A stretch of 64,000 nt of DNA from Alterisphingorhabdus sp038748365 (lineage in GTDB: Bacteria; Pseudomonadota; Alphaproteobacteria; Sphingomonadales; Sphingomonadaceae). Shown piece by piece: positions 17,302 to 27,498 of this stretch. The translations under genes and the position numbers were made by a program. The stretch covers positions 62,001 through 126,000 of the forward strand of contig JBCDIZ010000005.1 of NCBI GenBank assembly GCA_038748365.1. Direction: 5' to 3'. The number at the start of each line of letters is the position of its first letter. Within the stretch, counting starts at the first letter, position 1. The notes under the pieces were generated by a model, which had not been told where the DNA came from, ran no database searches, and saw only the letters and a program-made list of their open reading frames with translations.

Positions 17302-18323
17302 GCGGGGCATTGCAAAAGGCGGCCGATTTCATGTTCGGCTCGGGTACGGCCTTTGTGCTGATCGGCGCTATAATCGGGGGTTCGCTTATCGGAATCGCGC
17401 TGCCCGGGGCAGGCGACATGCTCTCCGGCCAGATTGATTATACCATCTTGCTGCTGGTCTTCCTGTTGCTGTTTGAAGTGCGGGTGCAGAATGTGCTGTC
17501 CAGCCTCAACCGCATACCGTTTCTCGCTGCTACCCTGATTGCCAATTTTATCATCATCCCGGCGCTCGGTTTTGGCCTTGCCTCGGCTTTTATGTTCGCG
17601 CATCCGCTGTTTTTTATCGGCCTTGTTATCTATTTCATGGCGCCGTGCACCGACTGGTTTTTAGGCTTCACCCGGCTGGCAAAGGGCAACACGGCTTTGG
17701 GCGCGGCGCTTTTGCCGATCAATATGATCGTCCAGCTTCTGCTCTATCCGGTCTATCTGCACCTATTCGGCATAGACGCGATAGAAACCGGCGCAGGCGA
17801 TATCGCGCAAACGCTGTGGCAATGGTTTCTGGTTCCGCTTCTCGCGGCACTGATCCTGCGCTTTGTTGCGGAACGGATCTTGCGCGAAGATCAAATGCAA
17901 TTCGTGCAAAATCTGGTGGCGCTGATTGTTCCGCTTTTATTGGCGCTTCTCGTTGGGCAGATATTTGCTGCCAATATTGGCACCTTAATCTCCAATATCG
18001 CGATTTTCCCGCTGATCCTCTGTGCCATCTTTCTGTTCTTTGTCCTGACTTTCTTGCTAAGCGAAGCGATCGCGAAAATCATGAAGCTGAGCTATGAAGA
18101 CCGCGTATTGATGACAATGACCACCGCAGCACGCAATGCGCCGCTCATGCTGGCTGTCACCATGGTGGTCATTCCTGACCAGCCGGTTGTTTATGCCGCG
18201 ATCATTATCGGCATGCTGGTCGAGTTTCCGCATCTGGTGGCTTTGAAAGTGATTCTGGAACGCCGCCGTGCTTTGGGTGAAGAAGGGGTGACGGAGCCAC
18301 ATAGGAATCCTCTGGCCAGATAA
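17295..18323 (+). CDS. ACR3/BASS superfamily transporter (arsenic-resistance-like)
   Basis: A 342-residue membrane protein with about ten hydrophobic segments. The ACR3-like APCT motif with a conserved Cys lies in YFMAPCTDWFLGF, and the late segment TTAARNAPLMLAVTM matches the bile-acid/sodium symporter fold. ACR3 proteins export arsenite. Here there is no ArsR, ArsC or ArsH nearby, so the substrate is uncertain. The chosen ATG overlaps the stop of the flavoprotein gene (ATGCTGA) and has a GGGGA six bases upstream, indicating coupled translation. Flavoprotein and exporter probably act together. Confidence 0.82.
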   Translation: MLSGALQKAADFMFGSGTAFVLIGAIIGGSLIGIALPGAGDMLSGQIDYTILLLVFLLLFEVRVQNVLSSLNRIPFLAATLIANFIIIPALGFGLASAFMFAHPLFFIGLVIYFMAPCTDWFLGFTRLAKGNTALGAALLPINMIVQLLLYPVYLHLFGIDAIETGAGDIAQTLWQWFLVPLLAALILRFVAERILREDQMQFVQNLVALIVPLLLALLVGQIFAANIGTLISNIAIFPLILCAIFLFFVLTFLLSEAIAKIMKLSYEDRVLMTMTTAARNAPLMLAVTMVVIPDQPVVYAAIIIGMLVEFPHLVALKVILERRRALGEEGVTEPHRNPLAR

Positions 18324-18436
18324 ACACAGCCCTGACCGATCACCTGATTATAGTGACGGCTGTTAAACATAGGACTTATGAGATCTCCAATATCGCTTGA
18401 TCGCCAAGTAGTTGTCCCCGGCAAATTACAAATTAT

Positions 18437-19279
18437 TTATATTTTGTCCGCGATAATCGCAAATTCGGGGTACTGATCAGAGAATGCCTGACCGGTTGCG
18501 TCTTGATAGATTTGCTGCACTGAAAAACCATTAGTCTGAAGCTCTTCCGTCAGCCTCTCTGGGCTAAAATATTGCAGCCAGTTATAGACCGTTTCCTCGC
18601 CGCCGCTTTCCGGGAAGATGCTGTATTTATCCAGCACTACGGCTTCGTCCTTATAGGTGAAGCTATTGACGAAACAGTAATAGTCCTCTGCACACCAGAA
18701 GTGGTTGAGCTGGTTCTTTTCATAGAAGCTGGCATCTTCACGCTCGGCAAAGGCCGTCATGGAATAGACATCCAGCAGCAAGGCACCATCGTCCTTTAGG
18801 CACTTGCGGAAGATGCCGAGCAGTTTGCGCCTCTGCTCCGGGCCGAGGGCGCAATAATCGCACATGATCATGGTGATCAGATCAAACTGCTCCTGTGGCT
18901 CATATTCCAGATAGTTTGCATGATTATAGGTGATCTGTTGCTGCGCCTTTTCGGCTTGCTCGCGAGCATAGCGTATCGAGTTTTCCGAAAAGTCGATGCC
19001 AGTCACCGCCGCGCCTGATTGGGCAAGGCGCGACGCATAAAGGCCGGGGCCGCAGCCGAAATCGCAGACGGATTTTCCGGGTTTCAGGTCAAACTGCTCA
19101 ATCATCCAGGCTGTCGAGGCATCAATGAAGGCGGCGTTGCGCGATGACATGTCTACGCTCTCATTGAGGTGGAGCGCCAGCATTTGCTGCGCACGATAGG
19201 TATCTGTCCACAGCGCGTTCGCGGTGTAGACTTCAAATGGCTGTGGCTTGCTGTTGATTTCGTTCAGTTTTTCAAACAT
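18437..19279 (-). CDS. Class I SAM-dependent methyltransferase
   Basis: A 280-residue protein. Motif I is VCDFGCGPGLYASRLA at about residue 90, with GIDFSENSIRYAREQA (motif II) and LITMIMCDYCALGPEQRR (motif IV region) after it. The remainder lacks family-specific marks; it is not ArsM-like, because the three conserved Cys pattern is absent. The substrate is unknown. It is convergent with the transporter gene and otherwise isolated. Confidence 0.85.
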   Translation of the reverse strand: MFEKLNEINSKPQPFEVYTANALWTDTYRAQQMLALHLNESVDMSSRNAAFIDASTAWMIEQFDLKPGKSVCDFGCGPGLYASRLAQSGAAVTGIDFSENSIRYAREQAEKAQQQITYNHANYLEYEPQEQFDLITMIMCDYCALGPEQRRKLLGIFRKCLKDDGALLLDVYSMTAFAEREDASFYEKNQLNHFWCAEDYYCFVNSFTYKDEAVVLDKYSIFPESGGEETVYNWLQYFSPERLTEELQTNGFSVQQIYQDATGQAFSDQYPEFAIIADKI

Positions 19280-19449
19280 TGATCATGTCTACACAATATA
19301 GTCTTTTTATTATATTTGCTTTTAACCATAAAAAATCGTGGATTGTTGGTTAAGGCGTTTGTGGCTTCACAGCAGTTACGGCATAATCATGCTATTCGGT
19401 AGCGATATTCGCGGCCACAACCCTCGATGAGGAAGGATCATCAGAAACC

Positions 19450-20241
19450 GTGAGTGCGCCAACCCGTTTTCCGCGATTCTTTGTGACGCATCCGTCGCCT
19501 TGCCCCTATTTGCCGGGGCGGACCGAGCGCAAGGTGTTTACCGAGCTGTCGGGCGAGCATGCCAGTGAGTTGAATGATGCACTGTCGCGGATCGGCTTCC
19601 GGCGCAGTCAGAATGTGGCGTATCGGCCGAGTTGTATGGACTGTAAGGCTTGCGTCTCGGTGCGGGTGGTGGCGGAAGAATTTGCGCCGAGCCGGACTCA
19701 GCGCCGCATTGCCCGGGCCAATGGCGATCTGGTGGCGCGGGTGTGCCGCCCTTGGGCGACCGAGGAACAATATAGCCTGCTCAAATCCTATCTTGCCGTG
19801 CGTCACCCGGATGGCGGCATGGTCGATATGGATGAGTCCGACTATGCCGATATGGTCGAGCAATCACCGGTGCGCAGCCATATCATCGAGTATCGCGAGC
19901 CTGCCGATGAGCATGGTCAGGAGGGGCGGCTGGTCGGTGCCTGTCTAACCGATGTGCAGGGCGATGGCCTGTCTATGGTCTACAGCTTTTTTGATCCCAA
20001 TCACCCGACACGGCAGGGGCTGGGCAATTACATCATCCTTGAGCATATAGAACGCGCCCGGCGTGAGCATCTGCCCTATGTCTATCTCGGCTATTGGGTG
20101 AACGGTTCGCCGCGTATGGCCTATAAGACACGCTATAAGCCGCTTGAACGGCTGGGCCCCAATGGCTGGTATCGTGCTGATATCGATGCATCGGCCACTA
20201 TGCCCGCCAGCGCGGCAGATTCGACGCCGGATGGTGCGTAA
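19450..20241 (+). CDS. bpt: Aspartate/glutamate leucyltransferase (arginyltransferase family)
   Basis: Aminoacyl-tRNA-protein transferase that adds Leu to N-terminal Asp or Glu, marking proteins for ClpS/ClpAP degradation (N-degron pathway). It has 263 residues with a GTG start. Signatures are CPYLPGRTERKVFTEL, GFRRSQNVAYRPSC followed by MDCKACVSVRV, and YVYLGYWVNGSPRMAYK. The Cys-rich N-terminal segment is intact. Confidence 0.93.
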   Translation: MSAPTRFPRFFVTHPSPCPYLPGRTERKVFTELSGEHASELNDALSRIGFRRSQNVAYRPSCMDCKACVSVRVVAEEFAPSRTQRRIARANGDLVARVCRPWATEEQYSLLKSYLAVRHPDGGMVDMDESDYADMVEQSPVRSHIIEYREPADEHGQEGRLVGACLTDVQGDGLSMVYSFFDPNHPTRQGLGNYIILEHIERARREHLPYVYLGYWVNGSPRMAYKTRYKPLERLGPNGWYRADIDASATMPASAADSTPDGA

Positions 20242-20384
20242 AATCTGCTATGATACAAATATCCCCATTGCTCCGGTGACAAAGGGCGTGATAGGCGCCG
20301 TTACGTTTTCTTGGCAGGCTGCAAAACTTCCCGAATAAGGGGCTTTGGGAAGCATGATTGCGCTGCTCCGTTCGCTGGAAGAAC

Positions 20385-22706
20385 ATGGGTTTTTGCGCAA
20401 CTGGTCAGGCGTATCCATCGCCATATCTGCATAAAGGGTTACGGCTTTCACTTGCTGCGGCGGTCCTTGTGTGCAGTGCATTTTTGGCGACCTCTGAAGG
20501 GCTTGCACAGGCGGAGCAGGATAGTCCCAAACAGGACGAAACGCCGACAATGCAAGAGGATCAGGTGGACAGCGCCATTCCGCCAGAAGATGATGATCTG
20601 CAACCACTGATTACCGATGATGATTTTGGCATAGAATGGCCTGAGTTTGATCAGCCCGTTTCGGCCAATGAAGAGCGCGCAGCTGAAGATACACCCAATC
20701 AGCAGCCTGAGACAGTGGAAACTACGCCGGACAACGAGGCTGCGGCGCTGGCGGATGAGGAGCAAGATACCGATCTGCCTGCCGAAGCGGAAGAAGCTGT
20801 TGCCGATGTCACCGATGATGTGAATGCGCTGTCCGGCGACGTTGCAGATAGCATCGCCGAGGACATTCGTGATTCCGTCGATAACAGTGTGGACCTCAGC
20901 AATATCGACCGTGAATTCAGTAACTTCCGCATCGTTTTTGACTATGTAGATGATCTGATGCTGGTAAAGGATCGCCGCGCATTAACCGAGCGTTTCGATA
21001 TGCTCTCTGCGCTGGAGCAGATTGAAGATGATGATGATAATATCGCCCAGGTGCGGCGCCGGGCAGAGCGCGACAAGGATCTGCTGACCCGGCTATTACG
21101 GATATATGGCCATTATGATGGCTATGTTGTGCAGACGATTGAGGAAGACACCACCGGCGCGGCCGATCTGGCGGTTGTGTTCACCATACAGGCCGGGCCG
21201 CATTACAGTCTGAACGCTGTTGATCTTGGCAATCTGGATAATACGGGAACAGATTATCCATTTCTGTTCAACAGCTTTGGGCTGGAAAGTGGAAACCTTC
21301 TAAACTCTTATGACATCATGCAGGGGCGCGAGAATCTGACCGAGGCACTGGCGGAAAACGGTTATGCCTTTGCCACGCTCGATCCGCCCAATTTGCTGAT
21401 CGACCATGCCGCCGAGACGGGTGATCTATCGCTGCCGGTTGAGCCGGGGCGAAAATATGTTTTTGGCGATATATTGGTTGGCGATGATCCGCTGCTCGAT
21501 GCCGATCATCTCGCCCTTATCGCACGCTTTGATGGCGGCGATGTCTATCGCCGTTCGCGCATACAGGATTTGCGCCGTGCCATATTAGCGACGGGATTGG
21601 CGTCGTCGGTCACGATTGAACCGATCCGCACCGACACGCCGCCGGAAAAGCCCGCTGGCCGTGCCAATGAGGCTGCACCCAAAGCGCCTGATGCCCAGGT
21701 TGATCTGGCGGTCGATATTGTGCCCGCGCCGCTGCGCACTGTGGCCGGGGAAATCGGTTTCGGCACCGGGGAGGGCTTTCGCGTCGCCGGCAGTTGGGAG
21801 CACCGCAATCTGTTCCCGCCTGAGGGCGCGCTGTTGGCGCGTACCATTGTCGGTACGCAGGAACAGGTTCTGGGCGCAACCTTCCGCCGCAACAATTTCC
21901 GCAAGCGCGATCAGATACTGATCTTCAACGCATTGGTGGCGAATGTTCAGCGCGATGCCTTTGATGCCCGGACGCTGCTGTTTTCCGGATCGCTGGAGCG
22001 TCAGACCAATTTGATATTCCAGAAAAAATGGGCGTGGTCGGTCGGGCTGGAGCTGATCCTCACCGATGAAAGCGATATTGTCGGCGCCATTGATGCCACC
22101 GGGCGACGGACATTTGCCATTGCCGCATTACCCTTGCGGCTGGCCTATGACGGTACTGATGATTTGCTCGACCCCAGCAGAGGCTTTCGTTTGAGCGCCT
22201 TCTTCTCGCCCGAAATATCCTTTCAGTCGCAGGTTTTTGGCTATGAGCGCACCCAGATAGACGGCAGCTTCTATCAACCGCTGCGCGATGATGTGACGCT
22301 GGCCGGGCGGGTGCGGCTGGGGTCTATTGCTGGTGCCTCAGCCCTCGATATTGCGCCGTCGCGGCGCTTTTATGCAGGCGGTGGTGGCTCTATTCGTGGC
22401 TTCGGCTTTCAGGATGTCGGCCCGCTGGATGTCAATGGCGATCCGATTGGTGGCCGCAGCCTGGCCGAGTTTTCATTGGAAGCGCGTATCCGCTTCGGCA
22501 ATTTCGGGGTGGTGCCGTTTGTCGATGCCGGCAATGTCTATAATGATGCGCTGCCGACCTTTGGCGGGCTACGCTACGGCGCGGGTCTCGGTCTGCGTTA
22601 TTATAGCAGCTTCGGCCCGCTCCGGCTTGATGTCGGCACCCCGATCAATCCGCGTCCCGGCGATGCCAATATCGGCGTCTATATCTCTTTAGGGCAGGCT
22701 TTCTGA
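20385..22706 (+). CDS. tamA: Outer-membrane assembly protein TamA (BamA family)
   Basis: Omp85-family barrel that works with TamB in outer-membrane biogenesis. It has 773 residues with a signal peptide ending in GLAQA, a long acidic low-complexity segment (about residues 40-180), POTRA-like domains to about 420 and a C-terminal barrel with SRGFRLSAFF and RRFYAGGGGSIRGFGFQD (the RGF motif of barrel lid loops), ending in Phe. An in-frame TTG lies nine codons upstream; the ATG behind GGAAGA is preferred. The stop TGA overlaps the tamB ATG by one base. Confidence 0.93.
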   Translation: MGFCATGQAYPSPYLHKGLRLSLAAAVLVCSAFLATSEGLAQAEQDSPKQDETPTMQEDQVDSAIPPEDDDLQPLITDDDFGIEWPEFDQPVSANEERAAEDTPNQQPETVETTPDNEAAALADEEQDTDLPAEAEEAVADVTDDVNALSGDVADSIAEDIRDSVDNSVDLSNIDREFSNFRIVFDYVDDLMLVKDRRALTERFDMLSALEQIEDDDDNIAQVRRRAERDKDLLTRLLRIYGHYDGYVVQTIEEDTTGAADLAVVFTIQAGPHYSLNAVDLGNLDNTGTDYPFLFNSFGLESGNLLNSYDIMQGRENLTEALAENGYAFATLDPPNLLIDHAAETGDLSLPVEPGRKYVFGDILVGDDPLLDADHLALIARFDGGDVYRRSRIQDLRRAILATGLASSVTIEPIRTDTPPEKPAGRANEAAPKAPDAQVDLAVDIVPAPLRTVAGEIGFGTGEGFRVAGSWEHRNLFPPEGALLARTIVGTQEQVLGATFRRNNFRKRDQILIFNALVANVQRDAFDARTLLFSGSLERQTNLIFQKKWAWSVGLELILTDESDIVGAIDATGRRTFAIAALPLRLAYDGTDDLLDPSRGFRLSAFFSPEISFQSQVFGYERTQIDGSFYQPLRDDVTLAGRVRLGSIAGASALDIAPSRRFYAGGGGSIRGFGFQDVGPLDVNGDPIGGRSLAEFSLEARIRFGNFGVVPFVDAGNVYNDALPTFGGLRYGAGLGLRYYSSFGPLRLDVGTPINPRPGDANIGVYISLGQAF

Positions 22707-25700
22707 TGGCGCAGGATAAAGACACTATCGCCGAAGAGGGCGTGCCCGAAGAAGAGGATTTCGCCAGCGCCGTATTGGGCGAGGATGAGGCGATCCGCAA
22801 ATCCCGCTGGCGCTGGCCGCGGCGCTTTGGCATTGCTCTGGTGCTGCTTGTGGCAACGCTGATCCTGCTGGCACTGGGTCTGGACACGCAACCGGGTCAC
22901 CGCTTCGTCGTCAACCGCATCGAAGCCTTGGAACTGGAAAACGGTCTGCGCATCCGCATGGAGCGGATTGATGGCTCGATCTATGAAGAGGCGATCATCC
23001 ATGATCTCGAATTGCTTGACCCGGAAGGGCTTTTCTTCAGCGTCGAAAAGACGACGCTCAACTGGCGGCCTTTGGCATGGTTCTCGAACAAGCTCGATAT
23101 TCGCGCGCTGCTGCTCAAAGATGCGCGACTGGAGAAAATTCCGGCACTACGGGATACGGGCAGCGATGAGCCTATTTTGCCCGGCTTTGATATCCGTATC
23201 GACCAGTTCGAGGCCAAATCCTTTACCATCGCAGAGGGCATAGCGGGGGATGAACGCATCGGTGATCTAACCGGCAATGCCGATATCCGCGACGGGCTGG
23301 CCAAACTCAATCTCGATGCGCGTTTGCGCAATGGCGAGGATCGTATTCTCGCCGATATCGATATCGCGCCCGATAAGGACCGCTTTGACGCCAAGCTGGA
23401 TATTGGCGCGCCCGCCGATGGTGTGATTGCTGCGCTGGCTGGGCTGGATCGCAATCTCACCATCGCACTGGATGGGGCAGGGAGCTATCGTCAATGGAGC
23501 GGCAAGCTCGTCGCTGAGGCTAATAAGCAGCCATTGGTGGACTTCGATCTGGGTGCGAGCAGCGGCGATTATACCATTGTTGGTACACTGTTTCCGGGCG
23601 ACTTTATCAGCGGCACAGTGGCAGAGCTGATCGGGCCGAAAGTCGCGGTCGATTGGGCAGGGCGGCTGGATGATCGGGTATTGAGCAATGCCCTATCATT
23701 GCGAGGGGACACCTTTGCCGGTGAAGCCAATGGCGCGGTTGATCTGGGCGAGAACCGCTTTGACAATGTGCAGATACAGGCGCGCAGTTTGCAGCGTGAC
23801 CTTGTTATCGCCGGCCTTACCGCCAGCGCCTTGCAGCTTGAGGGCAAGCTGGATGGGGCTTTTTCGGAACTGAATTCGCCTTATAGCCTCAGCGCCGCCA
23901 ATATCGCGTTCGCCGATTATGCTATGGCGCAGCCGGTGTTGAAGGGGCAGTTGTTGCGACAGGAAGGTGCCTGGGCAACGGACTTTGATCTTACCAATGT
24001 CGGCATCGCCACAAATAATGATTTCCTCGACAATTTGCTGACCGGAGCTGCACTATCCGGCCTGGTGCGGCTCGATGATGGCAATGTCACCTCAGACAAA
24101 CTCGAACTGCGCGGCGACAATCTCAGCGCCGATCTGGCATTGAATGGCACATTAGCCGACAGCGATTACCGCCTGACCGGCGATGTTCGCGCGCCCGACT
24201 TTCCGGTACAGAATCTCGCGGAACTCGACATTCAGGCCGACATTGATGCGCGGTTTAATGATAGCTGGTCGGTAACGGCGGATATTGACGGGCAAATACG
24301 ATCAGTCAGCAACCAGAGCTTTGCCGTCTATGTCGGCGAGACCGGACGCTTCAGCGCCAATGTCGTCGCGGCTCAGGGCCAGCCGATCCTTGTGCGCGAT
24401 GCCGATTTTGCCGCCACCCAACTGGCCTTTATAGGCGGCGGGCGGCTGGAGCCTGATGGCCGTATCGTGCTGACCGCGGCGGGCAATCATGTGCGCTATG
24501 GTGGTTTTGATGTCGATGTTGACGGCAATACCCAAAGCGCCAGCGCCAATATCTTCCTCGCCAGTCCTTATCCTGCGCTTGATATACGGGATGTCGCCAT
24601 CGCTGTGGCGCCATCAGCGGATGGCTTTACCGTCAATGCCAATGGCCAGTCGGTGCTGGGCAGCTTTGCCGGTGATGCCGCTATCACCGCGCTCGACAAT
24701 GGCCTGACGCGGATCAATTTGGATGCGCTGCGTCTGTCCGATACCTTTATACGCGGGATAGTAACCGCCGGTGATGAAGGCTTGCGCGGTGATCTGGCGG
24801 CCAATGGCGGCGGGGTTGAAGGCACCATCAAAGTCCGTCCGGTCTCGGGTCGCAACAGCCTGATCGCCGATCTGGAATTGCGCAATGCCGCCTTTGTCGG
24901 CGCAACCCCGATCAGGATACGTCAGGGCAGTATCGATGCGGCGGTATTGCTTGGTGACGGACCGGTAGAGGTTGATGCCACCGCCAGCGCGCAGGGGATA
25001 TCACGCGGCAATCTGTTTATCGGTCGGCTGGCAGGCAACGCACAGTTGAGTGGCCGATCCGGCACCATAACCGCCTCAGTCGCCGGGCGGCGCGGCAGCC
25101 GTTTTGCCATGGCCGGCGAAGCTTTGGTGCGGCCTAACCGTATCTCCTTTGATCTCACTGGCGCCTATGCTGGCAAGAAGATTGATATGCCCAAGGCGGG
25201 GACGCTGATCCGCACCGATGCCGGTTGGCGGCTGGATAAAACAAAGCTCAACATCGCCAATGGTTCGGTTGAAGCCTCGGGTCGAGTTGGACGGACAACA
25301 CAGATAGATTTTGCACTTGATCGTCTGCCGCTGACAATACTGGATATCGGTTTCGAGAATCTTGGTCTGGGTGGCACCGCCTCAGGCGATATGAACCTCA
25401 GATTCAATCGTCGCGGCCTACCCTATGGCACCGCCAAACTGCAGCTGAACCGCCTCACGCGTTCCAGTGCGGCGCTGACCTCGCGACCGGTTGATCTGGC
25501 GGTCAATGCCAAGCTGACCGAGGATAAGCTGGCGTTGCGCAGTATCATCCGCGATGCCGATCGTGAACTCGGTCGGGCGCAATTGCGGTTGACCAATATC
25601 TCGCAAAATCCCGACCCGATCCGGCGCTATACTCAGGCCGATATGCTCGGGCAGATCCGCTTTAATGGCCCGGCAGATGCCCTGTGGCGGCTGGTGGGAC

Positions 25701-26920
25701 TGGATCTTTTTGACATTACCGGATCGCTGGAGGTCAGTGCCGATGCCACGGGAACATTGGTCGACCCTAGAGTGCGCGGGCGTGTCGCCACCCGTGACGC
25801 ACAGCTGGAAAGCGGTCTGTCCGGCACAGTCATCAGCGATATTTCCGCCGATGGCCGCTTCTCGGGTGCTCGCCTTAATCTGACGCAATTTAGCGGGACA
25901 GCGCCTAATGGTGGAACGGTCAGCGGGTCCGGCGTTATCGATCTTGGCGGACGACGCGGCGTGATGCTCGACCTGAAGGGGCAAGCAGAGAATGCCGAAC
26001 TGCTCGACCGGGATGACTTTGGCGCGACTGTTACCGGCCCGATTTATATCCGCTCCGATGGCGTCGGCGGTACATTGGGCGGCGATCTGGTGATCAACAA
26101 AGGTCGTTTTGTGCTGGGCCAGACCGATGTGCTCTATGAACTGCCCAATATTGCCTATCGCGAGATTAACCGCCGCGCCGATGAAGCCCCACCGCGTGCA
26201 ACCGCTACGCCATGGCGCTATGCGATCAAGGCGAAAGCGCGCAGTCGCATTGATGTGCGCGGGTTGGGGCTGAACAGCGAATGGCGTGCCGATATTGCGC
26301 TTGCTGGCCCGGTCAACCAGCCGCAGATTAGTGGGCAGGCCGAACTGGTGCGTGGCGAATATGAATTTGCCGGACGCGACTTTGATCTGGAACGCGGTAT
26401 TATCCGTTTTCAGGAGAACTACCCACCAGACCCTACATTGGATATTGAAGCCAACGCCAATTTGCAGGGCCTGAGCGCAACCATCAATGTGCGCGGCACC
26501 GGCCAACGCCCCGAGATTACGTTTAACAGTATCCCTGCGCTGCCCGAGGATGAGCTGCTGGCGCGGCTGATTTTCGGCTCATCAGTGACCGACATTTCCG
26601 CAGCCGAGGCAGTTCAGCTGGCTGCGGCTCTGGCATCGCTGCGTGGCGGTGGCGGGCTCGATCCGATCAACGCGCTGCGCGGTGCAGTGGGCCTCGACCG
26701 GTTGCGTATCATCGCCGCTGACCCGGCTATCGGTGCGGGCACCAGCATTGCGGCAGGCAAATATCTCACCCGCCGCGTCTATGTTGAGGTCATCACCGAT
26801 GGCGCTGGCTATTCTGCCACCCAGGCCGAGTTCCAGATCACCCGTTGGCTATCGATCTTGTCCAGCATCTCGACCATCGGCAGGCAGGGCGTAAGCGCAC
26901 GGATATCGCGGGATTATTAG
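22706..26920 (+). CDS. tamB: Translocation and assembly module protein TamB
   Basis: Large bridge-like protein spanning inner membrane and periplasm, thought to conduct phospholipids and to help barrel assembly with TamA. It has 1404 residues with an N-terminal anchor helix (FGIALVLLVATLILLALGL), then a long array of beta-rich repeats and the C-terminal DUF490 region with GRDFDLERGIIRFQEN, PEITFNSIPALPEDELLARL and FGSSVTDISAAEAVQLA. The tamA overlap indicates an operon. Size and domain order are normal. Confidence 0.94.
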   Translation: MAQDKDTIAEEGVPEEEDFASAVLGEDEAIRKSRWRWPRRFGIALVLLVATLILLALGLDTQPGHRFVVNRIEALELENGLRIRMERIDGSIYEEAIIHDLELLDPEGLFFSVEKTTLNWRPLAWFSNKLDIRALLLKDARLEKIPALRDTGSDEPILPGFDIRIDQFEAKSFTIAEGIAGDERIGDLTGNADIRDGLAKLNLDARLRNGEDRILADIDIAPDKDRFDAKLDIGAPADGVIAALAGLDRNLTIALDGAGSYRQWSGKLVAEANKQPLVDFDLGASSGDYTIVGTLFPGDFISGTVAELIGPKVAVDWAGRLDDRVLSNALSLRGDTFAGEANGAVDLGENRFDNVQIQARSLQRDLVIAGLTASALQLEGKLDGAFSELNSPYSLSAANIAFADYAMAQPVLKGQLLRQEGAWATDFDLTNVGIATNNDFLDNLLTGAALSGLVRLDDGNVTSDKLELRGDNLSADLALNGTLADSDYRLTGDVRAPDFPVQNLAELDIQADIDARFNDSWSVTADIDGQIRSVSNQSFAVYVGETGRFSANVVAAQGQPILVRDADFAATQLAFIGGGRLEPDGRIVLTAAGNHVRYGGFDVDVDGNTQSASANIFLASPYPALDIRDVAIAVAPSADGFTVNANGQSVLGSFAGDAAITALDNGLTRINLDALRLSDTFIRGIVTAGDEGLRGDLAANGGGVEGTIKVRPVSGRNSLIADLELRNAAFVGATPIRIRQGSIDAAVLLGDGPVEVDATASAQGISRGNLFIGRLAGNAQLSGRSGTITASVAGRRGSRFAMAGEALVRPNRISFDLTGAYAGKKIDMPKAGTLIRTDAGWRLDKTKLNIANGSVEASGRVGRTTQIDFALDRLPLTILDIGFENLGLGGTASGDMNLRFNRRGLPYGTAKLQLNRLTRSSAALTSRPVDLAVNAKLTEDKLALRSIIRDADRELGRAQLRLTNISQNPDPIRRYTQADMLGQIRFNGPADALWRLVGLDLFDITGSLEVSADATGTLVDPRVRGRVATRDAQLESGLSGTVISDISADGRFSGARLNLTQFSGTAPNGGTVSGSGVIDLGGRRGVMLDLKGQAENAELLDRDDFGATVTGPIYIRSDGVGGTLGGDLVINKGRFVLGQTDVLYELPNIAYREINRRADEAPPRATATPWRYAIKAKARSRIDVRGLGLNSEWRADIALAGPVNQPQISGQAELVRGEYEFAGRDFDLERGIIRFQENYPPDPTLDIEANANLQGLSATINVRGTGQRPEITFNSIPALPEDELLARLIFGSSVTDISAAEAVQLAAALASLRGGGGLDPINALRGAVGLDRLRIIAADPAIGAGTSIAAGKYLTRRVYVEVITDGAGYSATQAEFQITRWLSILSSISTIGRQGVSARISRDY

Positions 26921-26977
26921 AGGAAAGCTATAATTTTCAGCTTTCCTTAAGCATCTATTGACATTACTGTCAGCACT

Positions 26978-27379
26978 ATGTCGCAACAGCATCATCACAG
27001 CATTAGCGTTTCTGCATCGGACATTGACTTTATGGGTCATGTCAACAACGCCAATTATCTCAATTGGGTGCAGGACGCGGTGATCGCCCATTGGGAGAAA
27101 ATCGCGCCGCCAACGGCGGTTGCGGAGCATCTCTGGGTCGCGCTGAAGCATGAGATTACCTATCGCAAGCCGGCATTTCTCGACGATGATGTGGTGGCTA
27201 CAGTGATCCTCGAAAAGGTCCACGGTGCGCGCGCCTTTTATGACACGGTGATTCGCCGCGGCGAGGAGGTGCTGGCCGAGGTGAAGTCGAGCTGGTGCTG
27301 CATCGATGCCGAGACGCTAAAGCCTGCGCGGCTTACCAAAGAAGTTGTTGCGAAATTTCTGCCTTCGAGCGACGGCTGA
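26978..27379 (+). CDS. Acyl-CoA thioesterase (hotdog fold, YbgC/FadM type)
   Basis: A 133-residue single-domain hotdog protein. The conserved DIDFMGHVNNANYLNWVQDA near the N-terminus carries the active-site Asp/His segment of 4-hydroxybenzoyl-CoA-thioesterase-like enzymes. It presumably hydrolyses acyl- or aryl-CoA in the cytoplasm. It is a single gene with its own promoter region after tamB. The natural substrate cannot be inferred. Confidence 0.9.
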   Translation: MSQQHHHSISVSASDIDFMGHVNNANYLNWVQDAVIAHWEKIAPPTAVAEHLWVALKHEITYRKPAFLDDDVVATVILEKVHGARAFYDTVIRRGEEVLAEVKSSWCCIDAETLKPARLTKEVVAKFLPSSDG

Positions 27380-27498
27380 AACCTCTCCTGCAAAAACCCT
27401 ATCAGCTATAATATCGCTGCGTAACAATGCTTGGCGCGGCAGAGCAGAATGGTTATCGCTGCACGGCATTCTTCCTGTTGCTGTTTGAAGGCTTTGCC

